A stretch of DNA of 12,834 nucleotides from Promethearchaeota archaeon. Lineage in GTDB: Archaea; Asgardarchaeota; Lokiarchaeia; Sigyniarchaeales; Promethearchaeaceae. The stretch spans positions 1-12,834 of the forward strand of contig WJKO01000276.1 in assembly GCA_014729055.1 (NCBI GenBank), read 5' to 3'. Made by a program: the position numbers and the translations under genes. The notes under the pieces are model-generated. The model was not told the origin of the DNA and searched no databases. It was given only the letters and a program-made list of their open reading frames with translations. Of this stretch, positions 6,294 through 12,834 are shown piece by piece (positions within the stretch are counted from its first letter, which is position 1; each line of letters starts with the position of its first letter).

Positions 6294-8276
6294 ATGAATT
6301 CTGAGAATACCATCTCTGAAAATCAGACAAATGATGAGAATTCTGAGACGTTAACCGAAAGCGAGGTTAATGGGGAAGAACAGATGGAACTCATCGTATC
6401 AGAGTTAAAAAAGATCGATAAATGGGAGGAAATAGGTGCTCATAGACCTATCGGGCAACTTTGGTACAATTTGGGAATTTATATCATAATCATTCTTTTA
6501 AGCGCTATTTCACTGGCAACTATTGTAAGTTGGGTCTTTCCATACCCTGAAATTCAAGGATACTATAAAATCGCGGACAATTTCTTCCTCTTAATCTATC
6601 AAGTGTTTGATATAGGAACAGCATTTGGAATAGAAAGATTTATCGGAGAATGGCGGGTAAAAGATACTAAACGGATGATTAAATATGTGCAATTCTTTTT
6701 TTGGTATCAAATGATGACGGGATTAGTTCAATTAGTGATAATCACTATTGTCGTTATGAAATGGATGGTCTATACTAATTTAGCATATTTATCATGGCTA
6801 TTTCTCCTCATTGTGGCTCGGCAATATCCCGCAATGTCCAAATCATTAAAGAATACTCTCAATGGATTACAGAGATATGATAAAGGCAATCTCATGAATT
6901 TATTTACCAATGATGTATTTAAACAATTTCTAATGGTAGGATTCATTATAATAGGGAGAAAATGGGGACAAGCAAACCCCGCTTATGGTGAGCTTTTCGG
7001 TGCAACAATTGGTGTCGCCGCAGGCGCTTATATTGCGGAATTCTTCGCCATTGGGATCGGAGGCTATTGGTTTCATAAGGCGATGAAAACTTTTGGTTTT
7101 TCGTTCTGGGATGCGTTTAAAGTTGGTTTTGATAAGAAAATCGTGAAGGAATGCATGTGGTTCGGGTTGCAAGTCAGCATTGTTCCGTCAATTAATACTT
7201 TAACGACCACTTGGATGTTAGTAATGTATTTAGATGCATTACCGCAATATGCAACTTGGATTTTTATCGCAGAAATTGCCAAAGGAATCAGTTCGGCAAT
7301 TAATATGGGACAAGATTTTAAGCTGACACCCGCAATCGCTGAAGCTTATCCCAACGGAAAGGAAGAATTAACGCAATTTTACGTGCAGACAAGTATAAAG
7401 TGGCAAGGTTTCTTTATGATGCTCTTACTGACAATTATCGGCGGATTTGTCCCGCCTATTTTAGGAAAGCTGACGGCAATTCCTGAACTTGCACAGTATA
7501 GCGCTGCAACGATCTTCATTCCATTTGCAATCATTCAATCACTGTTTACTTATTTCATTGATCTTCCCAATCCGGTGTTAGTTGGAACGCTACATGTTGG
7601 ATTTTATACTTTTTTAAGAGTTAGTGAAGAAGTATTCCAAGTATTCTTTGTATGGTTATTTTTATACGTTTTACGTCTTCATGAAACGTTAGGATTAGTC
7701 GGCATCGGTATAATATTTGGTTGGGAGCATTTTTTTCCCAGATTGATAAAAATGACCATGGGTTTAATATATATTAACAAAAAGATATTCAAAATTAAAG
7801 TACCTTGGATGCAATCATTCATTGTTACAGGACTGGCAGCTTTACCTAATTTATTATTTGCATTTATTTGGAACAGCTTTATATTAGATCCACTTATTAA
7901 TCTGGCGGGTTTATATGTTGCTTTAGCAATAACACTTCTTTTGGGAATAATAGCGCTACCGCTTCTTATATATCTCCCATTAACGGGCATATTGGGTGGT
8001 TGGGATGATTATCAGTTAAAGATCTTCAAAAAATCAATATCTTTAAGTGGGATAACTAAGGTTATCGTACGACCTTTCTATAAAATGGTGCAATATTGGA
8101 CGGGGAAAAGCCCTTGGCACAATAAATTCATGATTCCGCACAAAAAGGCCGAAGAACAGATAAAAGAGCTGCATATAATGAAGGCGAAACAAGAATATGT
8201 TGTTGCTGAGAAAGAAGACCAGAGCATGGCATTAATCGGCTGGATTAAAGATAAGATAAAAGATAAAAGCGAATAA
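6294..8276 (+). CDS. MOP/MATE-superfamily flippase-like membrane protein (PST type)
   Basis: This 660-aa protein has a hydrophilic, acidic N-terminal extension (about 1-55), then some 12-14 hydrophobic helices from about 57 to 580, and a basic/acidic C-terminal cytoplasmic tail (about 590-660). The first region after helix 1 (DNFFLLIYQVFDIGTAFGIE, 95-114) and the helix pairs that follow resemble the polysaccharide transporter/Wzx-like branch of the MOP superfamily, which flips lipid-linked sugars or exports small molecules. Archaeal versions often serve surface glycan assembly. At 660 residues it is longer than typical Wzx proteins (~400-500), mainly because of its two tails and large loops. 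No glycosyltransferases flank it, so a glycan substrate is not supported by context. It is transcribed from its own TATA box. Its last codons (KDKSE, stop) form the first unit of the tandem repeat that continues downstream. The superfamily is likely; the substrate is unknown. Confidence 0.75.
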   Translation: MNSENTISENQTNDENSETLTESEVNGEEQMELIVSELKKIDKWEEIGAHRPIGQLWYNLGIYIIIILLSAISLATIVSWVFPYPEIQGYYKIADNFFLLIYQVFDIGTAFGIERFIGEWRVKDTKRMIKYVQFFFWYQMMTGLVQLVIITIVVMKWMVYTNLAYLSWLFLLIVARQYPAMSKSLKNTLNGLQRYDKGNLMNLFTNDVFKQFLMVGFIIIGRKWGQANPAYGELFGATIGVAAGAYIAEFFAIGIGGYWFHKAMKTFGFSFWDAFKVGFDKKIVKECMWFGLQVSIVPSINTLTTTWMLVMYLDALPQYATWIFIAEIAKGISSAINMGQDFKLTPAIAEAYPNGKEELTQFYVQTSIKWQGFFMMLLLTIIGGFVPPILGKLTAIPELAQYSAATIFIPFAIIQSLFTYFIDLPNPVLVGTLHVGFYTFLRVSEEVFQVFFVWLFLYVLRLHETLGLVGIGIIFGWEHFFPRLIKMTMGLIYINKKIFKIKVPWMQSFIVTGLAALPNLLFAFIWNSFILDPLINLAGLYVALAITLLLGIIALPLLIYLPLTGILGGWDDYQLKIFKKSISLSGITKVIVRPFYKMVQYWTGKSPWHNKFMIPHKKAEEQIKELHIMKAKQEYVVAEKEDQSMALIGWIKDKIKDKSE

Positions 8277-8397
8277 ATAAGATAAAAGCGAATAAATAAG
8301 ATAAAAGCGAATAAATAAGATAAAAGCGAATAAATAAGATAATAACGAACTAAATAAGATAATAACGAACTAAATAAAAATTATGAACGCTAAATAG
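8262..8397. repeat. 19-20 bp tandem repeat array (minisatellite)
   Basis: Four perfect copies of the 19-mer GATAAAAGCGAATAAATAA start at 8262, 8281, 8300 and 8319. Two identical copies of a 20-bp variant, GATAATAACGAACTAAATAA, follow at 8338 and 8358, and a decayed copy appears at 8378-8397. The first unit overlaps the last codons and stop of the flippase-like gene. The last unit and a half overlap the end of the opposing permease gene, whose TAG is at 8370-8372. There are no spacers and no strong dyad. The minus strand is U-rich (TTATTTATTCGCTTTTATC), so it could act as a terminator for the permease transcript. Confidence 0.95.
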
Positions 8398-9917
8398 CCG
8401 ATACCAATTAAAATATGCAAGATCGCAAACAAACCACCATACTTAAACAATTTACGATATGTTAATTCCTCAACGCAGTTTTCTTGGGCAACCTCTAGAG
8501 TCATCATGTCAGCCGCCGAACCTTGCGGTAAGAAATTACCCCCTAAATTCAATCCCAATACAAATGCAATAATAACTGGGGCAGTTGTTAGATCCAATCC
8601 CGTTCCATTTGCGGGGCTTATAAGATAAGAAATGATTGGAAGAAAAATGACCGTCACCGGCGCGTTATCCAAAAACGCACTCATGACTGAAGTAACTAAC
8701 AAAATAGTTACACACACGAGAAACACATTGTCTGTATTTAATTCTAAGATCAAGTTTTCTAAGAGCAGAATCGTCCCGTTTACTTCCATCAAACCAACTA
8801 GGATAAATAATCCCATAAAGAAAAATACAAGTTTATAGTCAACTTTCTTGAAATAATAAGACAGCGACGGATGATATCCGTGTCGATCTTCAATGGGATT
8901 CATGAACGTAAATAATACAGCACTAATAAGACAAGGTAAATATAAGCTTGGTATAACTATAAGTAATACTACAAAGACAGCTAACAAGATAATATTCTTT
9001 CGGAAGACTTTAGGGTCGATTGGCTCTTTTTCGACGGGCTCTATTTCATCATGCACTGGATTATAAAATGAATAACCATTGTGTTCGTCGTCTCTTTCAT
9101 CTTCGGATTTAGATGCTTTACTTTCGATTGTGGCGGCTTCATTAGCATGTTGTTCTGTTTTGGCTTTTGAATTTGAATTTTCATTTGTTGTAGGCAGTTT
9201 ATGCTTATCTGGTTTTGCTGCATCTTTATTGTTAGATCTCGGAGAGTTTTCATTTCCGTCACACCGGCTTAAATGAACCCATTTCTTTTTCAGCTGACTT
9301 TTTAATACGGTCTTATCAAGGAGAAACAAAGTCAATAGTGTTGCAACGACGAAATAAATTGCAAACCAACGAATAAACCAGATAAAGCCGAGGTCCAAGG
9401 CGTTAACGATCAAAACATCTTCGGCAGAGCCAAAAGGCGTTAACGTAGATGCTAAATTAATACAGATGGTCATTCCAAGTAGAAAAGGGGTTGGATTTAT
9501 CTGAAGCCGAGCACAAGACATGATAATGATTGGCGCGAATATTATTGCCACAGAAAGGTCTTCGAGAAACGCAGCAATCAAGGTGGAAACAATACATATT
9601 GCATAAAACATCTTGCGCAAATTATGTTTGTATTTATTGACAATCCGTCGTGAGATCTCTTGAAAAATTCTTTTTTCCACTAACACCTCAACTATCGTAA
9701 ACATACCGATTAGAAAGAAAATAACCTCCCAGTCAATCTTTCCTATGAAGAAATCAATGTTTGCCACCTCTTCTGGCATTAAAATAGCACTAACGGTGCC
9801 GGCAGCAAGAACTAGCGGAACCATATAAGTTAGATAATCCACTTTCTCTTGAAAGAGTACAACAACTAAGGCAAGAAAACATAGTGCGACAAATATTTGG
9901 AGAAACAGCTCGGACAT
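8370..9917 (-). CDS. ArsB/NhaD-type ion transporter permease
   Basis: This 515-aa permease belongs to the ArsB/NhaD ion transporter superfamily (arsenite permeases, NhaD Na+/H+ antiporters, P-protein relatives). Two homologous halves are visible. WEVIFFLIGMFTIVEVLVE (63-81) pairs with KLVFFFMGLFILVGLMEV (362-379). AAFLEDLSVAIIFAPII (115-131) pairs with SAFLDNAPVTVIFLPII (413-429). NLASTLTPFGSAEDVLI (154-170) pairs with NLGGNFLPQGSAADMMT (457-473). The halves are joined by a ~100-residue hydrophilic linker (about 202-303) that is rich in Lys, Asn, Ser and Glu and longer than usual. The second half keeps the Asp-Asn pair (417-418), while the first has Glu-Asp (119-120). There are about 11-12 membrane helices. 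The start is the ATG at 9917, with AAGG 8 nt upstream. No arsR, arsC or arsA lies nearby, so Na+/H+ exchange or organic anion transport is as likely as arsenite export. It converges with the flippase-like gene. Confidence 0.88.
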   Translation of the reverse strand: MSELFLQIFVALCFLALVVVLFQEKVDYLTYMVPLVLAAGTVSAILMPEEVANIDFFIGKIDWEVIFFLIGMFTIVEVLVEKRIFQEISRRIVNKYKHNLRKMFYAICIVSTLIAAFLEDLSVAIIFAPIIIMSCARLQINPTPFLLGMTICINLASTLTPFGSAEDVLIVNALDLGFIWFIRWFAIYFVVATLLTLFLLDKTVLKSQLKKKWVHLSRCDGNENSPRSNNKDAAKPDKHKLPTTNENSNSKAKTEQHANEAATIESKASKSEDERDDEHNGYSFYNPVHDEIEPVEKEPIDPKVFRKNIILLAVFVVLLIVIPSLYLPCLISAVLFTFMNPIEDRHGYHPSLSYYFKKVDYKLVFFFMGLFILVGLMEVNGTILLLENLILELNTDNVFLVCVTILLVTSVMSAFLDNAPVTVIFLPIISYLISPANGTGLDLTTAPVIIAFVLGLNLGGNFLPQGSAADMMTLEVAQENCVEELTYRKLFKYGGLFAILHILIGIGYLAFIIFI

Positions 9918-10272
9918 TCTAATAACCTTATGCGTAAAAAGAATTCTACGGATAAAAAATTATTGATTATTTTGCCAGAATTATGGGAAAGTTTGTTAAT
10001 CTTAGAATAACATTTTTTTAGTTAGAACCAAGTAATAGATATCATACAAATGACGATTATTCTAAATGGTTTCGTGAAAAAACTTATGATTTTTGATTTT
10101 TCGTGTTTTCCTTTATGTAAACCTCTTAAAATAAAGATTACACAAAAAAAATACCATGATTCATGTGATTGTTCTATCTTCTTCGTAAACTAACCCAAAA
10201 AATTGCAAAACTGCCACAATAACTGCTGTAAACATCAAATATAAATGATCAAGTGAGAACATAACAATTACC
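9918..10272. promoter_or_regulatory. 355-bp divergent intergenic region with two promoters
   Basis: On the minus strand, ATTTTTTATC (9951-9960) is a candidate TATA box. It would give the permease mRNA a ~13-nt leader that includes AAGG at 9926-9929. On the plus strand, TATAAAT at 10240-10246 would start transcription about 4 nt before the ATG at 10273. Between them the sequence is A/T-rich, with a TGATTTTTGATTTTT direct repeat near 10087-10101 and a weak GAAAAA/TTTTTC dyad. A 47-codon plus-strand frame (10050-10193, ATG, four Cys codons) has no convincing promoter or ribosome binding site and is probably chance. I see no RNA gene. Confidence 0.4.
10240..10246 (+). promoter_or_regulatory. TATA box for FEDPLTA-repeat surface protein
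   Basis: TATAAAT preceded by A-rich bases is centred 30 nt upstream of the ATG at 10273, so the predicted leader is about 4 nt. There is no Shine-Dalgarno sequence. Confidence 0.55.
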
Positions 10273-11298
10273 ATGAAAATTGAAGTAAAAAATAAATTGA
10301 GATTGTCTATCCTATGTCTGGCTTTTTTACTATGTTTTATATCGATTATTGCTTATGCTGAACATCAAGGACATAATGATAGAAGGGGAAATATTATACC
10401 AGAGTCTGCAGCACTGGGAAATATAGATGTCTTGGTCTATGATGGTATCTCAGAAAATGTTATCAATGATGCTCAAGTCTTTTGTTATGACCTTACAGAC
10501 GATTCACTTGCTGAGCAAGGACTTACTGTTGATGGCTACTATCTGTTCAGCGATCTAACAGCGGGTAGATGGTATGAAGTCCTTGTTATTAAAGAGAATT
10601 ATGAAAATGTGTCGTCACGTACATACTTGAATAACGATGGTGGTGAAACGGATACACTCACATTTTATCTTCAAGATGCGCCCTCATCTACGGCGACCTT
10701 GGAACTTAGTTTCGTAGATGGTCAAGGAAACGCACTTGAAAATGTCTTAATTCATATTTGGAGGATTTCAGAGTTGTCTCCAAACCCTTATCCTGAGACA
10801 ATTTTCTTAGGTAATACAACATCATCTGGACAAATATCTCTGACGGTTGCATTCGAAGAAATAATTATCTCAGCGATAAAATCTGGCTATACAGGAATAT
10901 ATGTAGTCAAGACTGTGACATTAGGGCAAACCATAAATTATAACTATGAAATGAAAAAGACAACGAGTAAAACCGTTCCAATGGTTACTGGAGGTGTAAT
11001 CGGAGCAACTGGTACTGCAGGAGCAGCAGGTGCGGCGTATGCGGCTAGCAAAGCAAGAAAAGGTGCTGAAATTGTAAAGGACGGTGTATCAAAGCTCGGA
11101 AAATCGAGAAAAAGTTTCGAAGATCCGTTGACGGCTAGAAAGAAATTTGAGGATCCATTGACTGCTAAAGATAAATTTGAGGATCCATTGACTGCTAAGA
11201 CGAAATTTGAGGATCCCCTCACTGCGGATGAAAACTTATCTGAAAATTTAGCAAATCGCCTTAAAAAGAAGAAAGGACTGGATACAGACGGGGAATAA
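10273..11298 (+). CDS. Surface protein with two beta-sandwich-like domains, membrane segment and FEDPLTA tail repeats
   Basis: This 341-aa protein begins with a signal peptide (residues ~1-29, basic start, hydrophobic core, cleavage plausible near AYAEHQ). Residues ~50-134 and ~140-228 look like two carboxypeptidase-regulatory/prealbumin-like beta-sandwiches: each opens with a valine/leucine-rich strand, then G/N-A motifs (for example VDGQGNALENVLIHI), and ends with a hydrophobic strand and KxGY/KENY. Three sequons lie in the extracellular part (Asn 112, 181 and adjacent). A Gly/Ala-rich hydrophobic segment (about 236-258) would cross the membrane, followed by a basic stop-transfer (KARKG). 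The cytoplasmic tail carries four 10-residue repeats FEDPLTAxxK/N (282-321) and a Lys-rich end. I recognise domain types but not the protein. It may sense or bind ligands outside and recruit partners inside through the repeats; that is inference. It converges on the GTPase-like gene 14 nt away. Confidence 0.87.
   Translation: MKIEVKNKLRLSILCLAFLLCFISIIAYAEHQGHNDRRGNIIPESAALGNIDVLVYDGISENVINDAQVFCYDLTDDSLAEQGLTVDGYYLFSDLTAGRWYEVLVIKENYENVSSRTYLNNDGGETDTLTFYLQDAPSSTATLELSFVDGQGNALENVLIHIWRISELSPNPYPETIFLGNTTSSGQISLTVAFEEIIISAIKSGYTGIYVVKTVTLGQTINYNYEMKKTTSKTVPMVTGGVIGATGTAGAAGAAYAASKARKGAEIVKDGVSKLGKSRKSFEDPLTARKKFEDPLTAKDKFEDPLTAKTKFEDPLTADENLSENLANRLKKKKGLDTDGE
11116..11235 (+). repeat. Four 30-bp in-frame tandem repeats encoding FEDPLTA
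   Basis: Units start at 11116, 11146, 11176 and 11206. Each encodes FEDPLTA plus three variable, mostly basic residues (RKK, KDK, TK-type, DEN). The FEDPLTA core is invariant in all four although the codons differ between copies (for example TTCGAAGATCCGTTG, TTTGAGGATCCATTG and TTTGAGGATCCCCTC), which suggests selection on the peptide and not only recent duplication. Confidence 0.95.
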
Positions 11299-11335
11299 AC
11301 TTTTTTCTTTAATCATAACTTAATTTTTTTCTCAT
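11299..11335 (+). terminator. Possible T-rich terminator between convergent genes
   Basis: The plus strand after the stop at 11298 reads ACTTTTTTCTTTAATC and then AATTTTTTTCTC within the 3' end of the opposing gene. Such T-runs are typical archaeal intrinsic terminators. It would insulate the surface-protein transcript from the convergent gene. Confidence 0.4.
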
Positions 11336-12062
11336 TCATTCTGTTGTTTTTCTTTTTTTCTTTAATATCGATCGTTCCCTTCTCCTCATTTTGCTCAATA
11401 TCTCTGTTTTTCGGAACCTTTTTAGTAAATGGAGCCTGTGTGGTAAACCTAATATTTCTTAACGAACGAATATACTCACTTTCTCCTGCATATGTGTTAA
11501 TGGAATTTGAAACACCTGCTATATACAAAATACCTCCAAATATAGGATAAGTTGAATTCTCACCAGGAACCGTGAAATAGTCCCCAATATTAATATTGAT
11601 CTCTTCAAAAAACTTAGCGACATCACTTTTTAAATCCCTTATGAGTGTTTCTCTGCTCGCAGCATCTATCCTGTCACATCCGGTAAAACAGACGTAAATC
11701 GTTTTTGGAAAAAACCGTAGATCTTTAAAAAAATAAAATTGTGATTCTAATGGTCGATCTGCTGCGAATACGGCTATAATCTCTCTTGAAATTCTACTAA
11801 GGGCAATATTACCCATTGATGTGACTGCACGTGAACTATCGCCGAGCGGCGCATAAAGTCCATGATTCTGCTTTTTCTTAATGTCACGAAAAACTACTCT
11901 ATTCGGATGAATTGTCATAGTCTCTTTATATGGTCTCTTCTCACCAAAATCAGTCTTGATGATCTTGATTATATCTTCATTTCTCCTTGCTATTGATATA
12001 AATGAGCGTAAAATAATCACTTTATCTGTGTTAACTGCTCCTAAGATTCCGATATTAGTCAT
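11313..12062 (-). CDS. Small-GTPase-like protein with degenerate P-loop (probable pseudo-GTPase)
   Basis: This 249-aa protein is laid out like the Ras/MglA-like P-loop fold. A first beta strand and loop, IGILGAVNTDKVIILRSFI (4-22), occupy the Walker A position (GxxxxGK[S/T]) but read G8-AVNT-D13-K14-V15. The lysine is kept, the preceding Gly is Asp, and the Mg2+-binding Ser/Thr is Val. TMTIHPNRVVF (48-58) occupies the switch I/second strand. YAPLGDSSR (70-78) stands where DxxG/PG would be. FTGCDRID (126-133) replaces NKxD. Helix-rich segments follow, and the tail (213-249) is Lys/Glu-rich. Loss of several nucleotide contacts suggests a protein that binds GTP weakly or not at all, acting as a scaffold or regulator. 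The start is the ATG at 12062, with GAGG 7 nt upstream. It is monocistronic and convergent with the FEDPLTA surface protein. Fold assignment is moderately secure; function is unknown. Confidence 0.7.
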   Translation of the reverse strand: MTNIGILGAVNTDKVIILRSFISIARRNEDIIKIIKTDFGEKRPYKETMTIHPNRVVFRDIKKKQNHGLYAPLGDSSRAVTSMGNIALSRISREIIAVFAADRPLESQFYFFKDLRFFPKTIYVCFTGCDRIDAASRETLIRDLKSDVAKFFEEININIGDYFTVPGENSTYPIFGGILYIAGVSNSINTYAGESEYIRSLRNIRFTTQAPFTKKVPKNRDIEQNEEKGTIDIKEKKKNNRMNEKKIKL

Positions 12063-12069
12063 AATAAAT

Positions 12070-12073
12070 CCTC
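12070..12073 (-). promoter_or_regulatory. Shine-Dalgarno sequence of GTPase-like gene
   Basis: The minus strand reads GAGG, 7 nt before the ATG at 12062. A TATA-like TTTAAATATAAC near 12111-12122 (minus strand) would give a leader of about 29 nt containing it. Confidence 0.45.
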
Positions 12074-12212
12074 ATGGTACATTTTTTTTCTCAATAAAAC
12101 TATTAAGTTTGTTATATTTAAAGGAAATAATAAGAATTGTTACGAAATCCAGTGATATGAAAAGTTTTTGGTAAGATATTCAAGTTTGATCAAAAATTCG
12201 TCAGCTGGAGAG

Positions 12213-12228
12213 TATAATATTAAAATAA
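12213..12228 (+). promoter_or_regulatory. Candidate TATA box for phosphoesterase gene
   Basis: TATAATATTAAAATAA lies 60-75 nt before the ATG at 12289. It would give a leader of roughly 40 nt, long enough to hold the Shine-Dalgarno sequence at 12278-12282. Where the box sits within this A/T stretch is uncertain. Confidence 0.35.
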
Positions 12229-12277
12229 ACCGACCAATACTAAGAATAGAAGAAAATAATAATAAAAAAAAGGAACA

Positions 12278-12282
12278 GAGGG
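12278..12282 (+). promoter_or_regulatory. Shine-Dalgarno sequence of phosphoesterase gene
   Basis: GAGGG followed by 6 nt and ATG at 12289. It fixes the start and, with the one at 2783-2789, shows that this genome uses leadered as well as leaderless initiation. Confidence 0.6.
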
Positions 12283-12288
12283 AAGAAT

Positions 12289-12834
12289 ATGAAAACATTG
12301 GTCATCGGTGATATACACGGCTGTTATGATGAAATGTTGCAACTGATTGAAAAAGCCGACATGCAACCAGGAGACCAAATTATCGCCGTCGGAGATATTA
12401 TAGATCGGGGACCAAAGAGCAAAGAAGCAATACAATATTTTATAGAACATAAGAATGCACAAAGCATTTTAGGGAACCACGAACGTAAACATATTAAAGG
12501 ATATCGTCAAGCGAAAATAAAATCCTCTAAAGAGACAAACGAGCATCCACCTACATTCAAATTATCAATGTCTCAACTTATTGCAAAATATCAGATGGGA
12601 GAAGAATTTTATCAACACGCCCTCGACTATATGCAAACATTACCCCTTTATATTGAATTGCCCGATGCCTATATCTTTCACGGATTCTTCGAGCCATCAA
12701 TTCCGCTAGAGAATCAAGAAGAGAAGACATTAGTAGGAGTGTTGAGTGCAGATTTTTATCTTAAAAATAAATATGAAGAACCGTGGTATTCGCTTTATGA
12801 TGGAGAAAAACCTGCAATATGTGGTCATATCGAC
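12289..12834 (+). CDS. Calcineurin-like metallophosphoesterase (PPP/ApaH/PrpE-like), 3' end outside window
   Basis: Only the first 182 codons are in the window; the frame is open to its edge. The metal-binding motifs of the PPP-type phosphoesterases are all visible in order: GDIHG (7-11), GDIIDRG (35-41), GNHE (62-65), an FHG at the third-histidine position where VHAG is usual, and CGH (178-180) just before the end. These ligands hold the two-metal centre that hydrolyses phosphomonoesters or diesters. The spacing fits the ApaH/PrpE/prokaryotic Ser/Thr phosphatase group, which acts on diadenosine tetraphosphate or phosphoproteins; sequence alone does not choose. An insert at about 67-105, rich in Lys and His, replaces the usual helical cap. 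The protein is presumably cytosolic. The start is fixed by GAGGG 6 nt upstream. It is divergent from the GTPase-like gene across 226 bp. Confidence 0.93.
   Translation, partial: MKTLVIGDIHGCYDEMLQLIEKADMQPGDQIIAVGDIIDRGPKSKEAIQYFIEHKNAQSILGNHERKHIKGYRQAKIKSSKETNEHPPTFKLSMSQLIAKYQMGEEFYQHALDYMQTLPLYIELPDAYIFHGFFEPSIPLENQEEKTLVGVLSADFYLKNKYEEPWYSLYDGEKPAICGHID

Noticed and set aside
8262..8397. CRISPR array
   Set aside because: Units follow each other directly without spacers, have no palindrome and there is no cas gene nearby.
8370..9917. Arsenic resistance operon
   Set aside because: Only the permease is present; no arsR, arsC, arsA or arsM in the window, and the family also includes Na+/H+ antiporters.
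10050..10193. 47-aa plus-strand frame with four Cys codons in the intergenic region
   Set aside because: No convincing TATA box or Shine-Dalgarno at the expected distance, and the A/T-rich phenylalanine/isoleucine/lysine composition looks like translated intergenic DNA.
10944..11222. Minus-strand open frame through the FEDPLTA repeats
   Set aside because: It is the antisense of a repeat and Gly/Ala-rich coding region; the repetitive translation simply mirrors the real gene.
12220..12462. Minus-strand open frame opposite the phosphoesterase start
   Set aside because: Antisense to the conserved GDIHG and GDIIDRG motifs of the phosphoesterase; no promoter.
12289..12834. Truncated phosphoesterase pseudogene
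   Set aside because: The frame is open to the last base of the window; the truncation is due to the window edge.

Overview
The window looks like archaeal chromosome, low in G+C. Several coding sequences (4375 minus, 4496 plus, 6294 plus, 10273 plus) have a TATA-like box centred about 25-30 nt upstream of the start codon, which is the archaeal pattern of leaderless or near-leaderless transcription. Others carry a GGAGG-like Shine-Dalgarno sequence. The gene mix is one I associate with Asgard (Lokiarchaeia-like) archaea, but no marker gene proves it: a large MATE/PST-type flippase with an acidic N-terminal extension, a LIV-1-like ZIP transporter, sequon-rich surface proteins and a Ras-like protein with a degenerate P-loop. 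I see no rRNA, tRNA, CRISPR array, insertion sequence or phage gene.

Layout. Positions 117-4375 hold three minus-strand genes: a membrane-anchored, sequon-rich extracellular protein (2774-4375), a multi-pass membrane protein that follows it in the same reading frame with only a TAA between them (1232-2773), and a helical soluble protein of unknown function (117-1019). A divergent promoter region at 4376-4495 separates these from a plus-strand run. That run contains a ZIP metal transporter (4496-5386), a candidate PD-(D/E)XK nuclease (5535-6230) and a 660-residue MOP-superfamily membrane protein (6294-8276). An array of 19-20 bp tandem repeats (8262-8377, with a decayed copy to 8397) lies across the convergent junction with an ArsB/NhaD-type permease on the minus strand (8370-9917). 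After a 355-bp intergenic region comes a surface protein with two beta-sandwich-like domains, a Gly/Ala-rich membrane segment and four 10-residue FEDPLTA tail repeats (10273-11298). It converges, 14 nt apart, on a small-GTPase-like protein whose nucleotide-binding motifs are eroded (11313-12062). A calcineurin-like phosphoesterase (12289 on) runs off the end.

How the genes may work together. Most products sit in or face the membrane: two ion transporters, one flippase-like protein, two or three surface or membrane proteins of unknown function, and one possible membrane-associated pseudo-GTPase. Except for 2774-4375/1232-2773, the genes appear to be transcribed individually, so a shared pathway cannot be read from operon structure.

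The most promising undescribed items are: (1) the in-frame, zero-gap pair of a surface domain and a membrane protein; (2) the surface protein with the FEDPLTA tail; (3) the degenerate GTPase beside it; (4) the stand-alone RecB/Cas4-like nuclease candidate; and (5) the minisatellite that forms the ends of two convergent genes. None amounts to a demonstrated new system from sequence alone.
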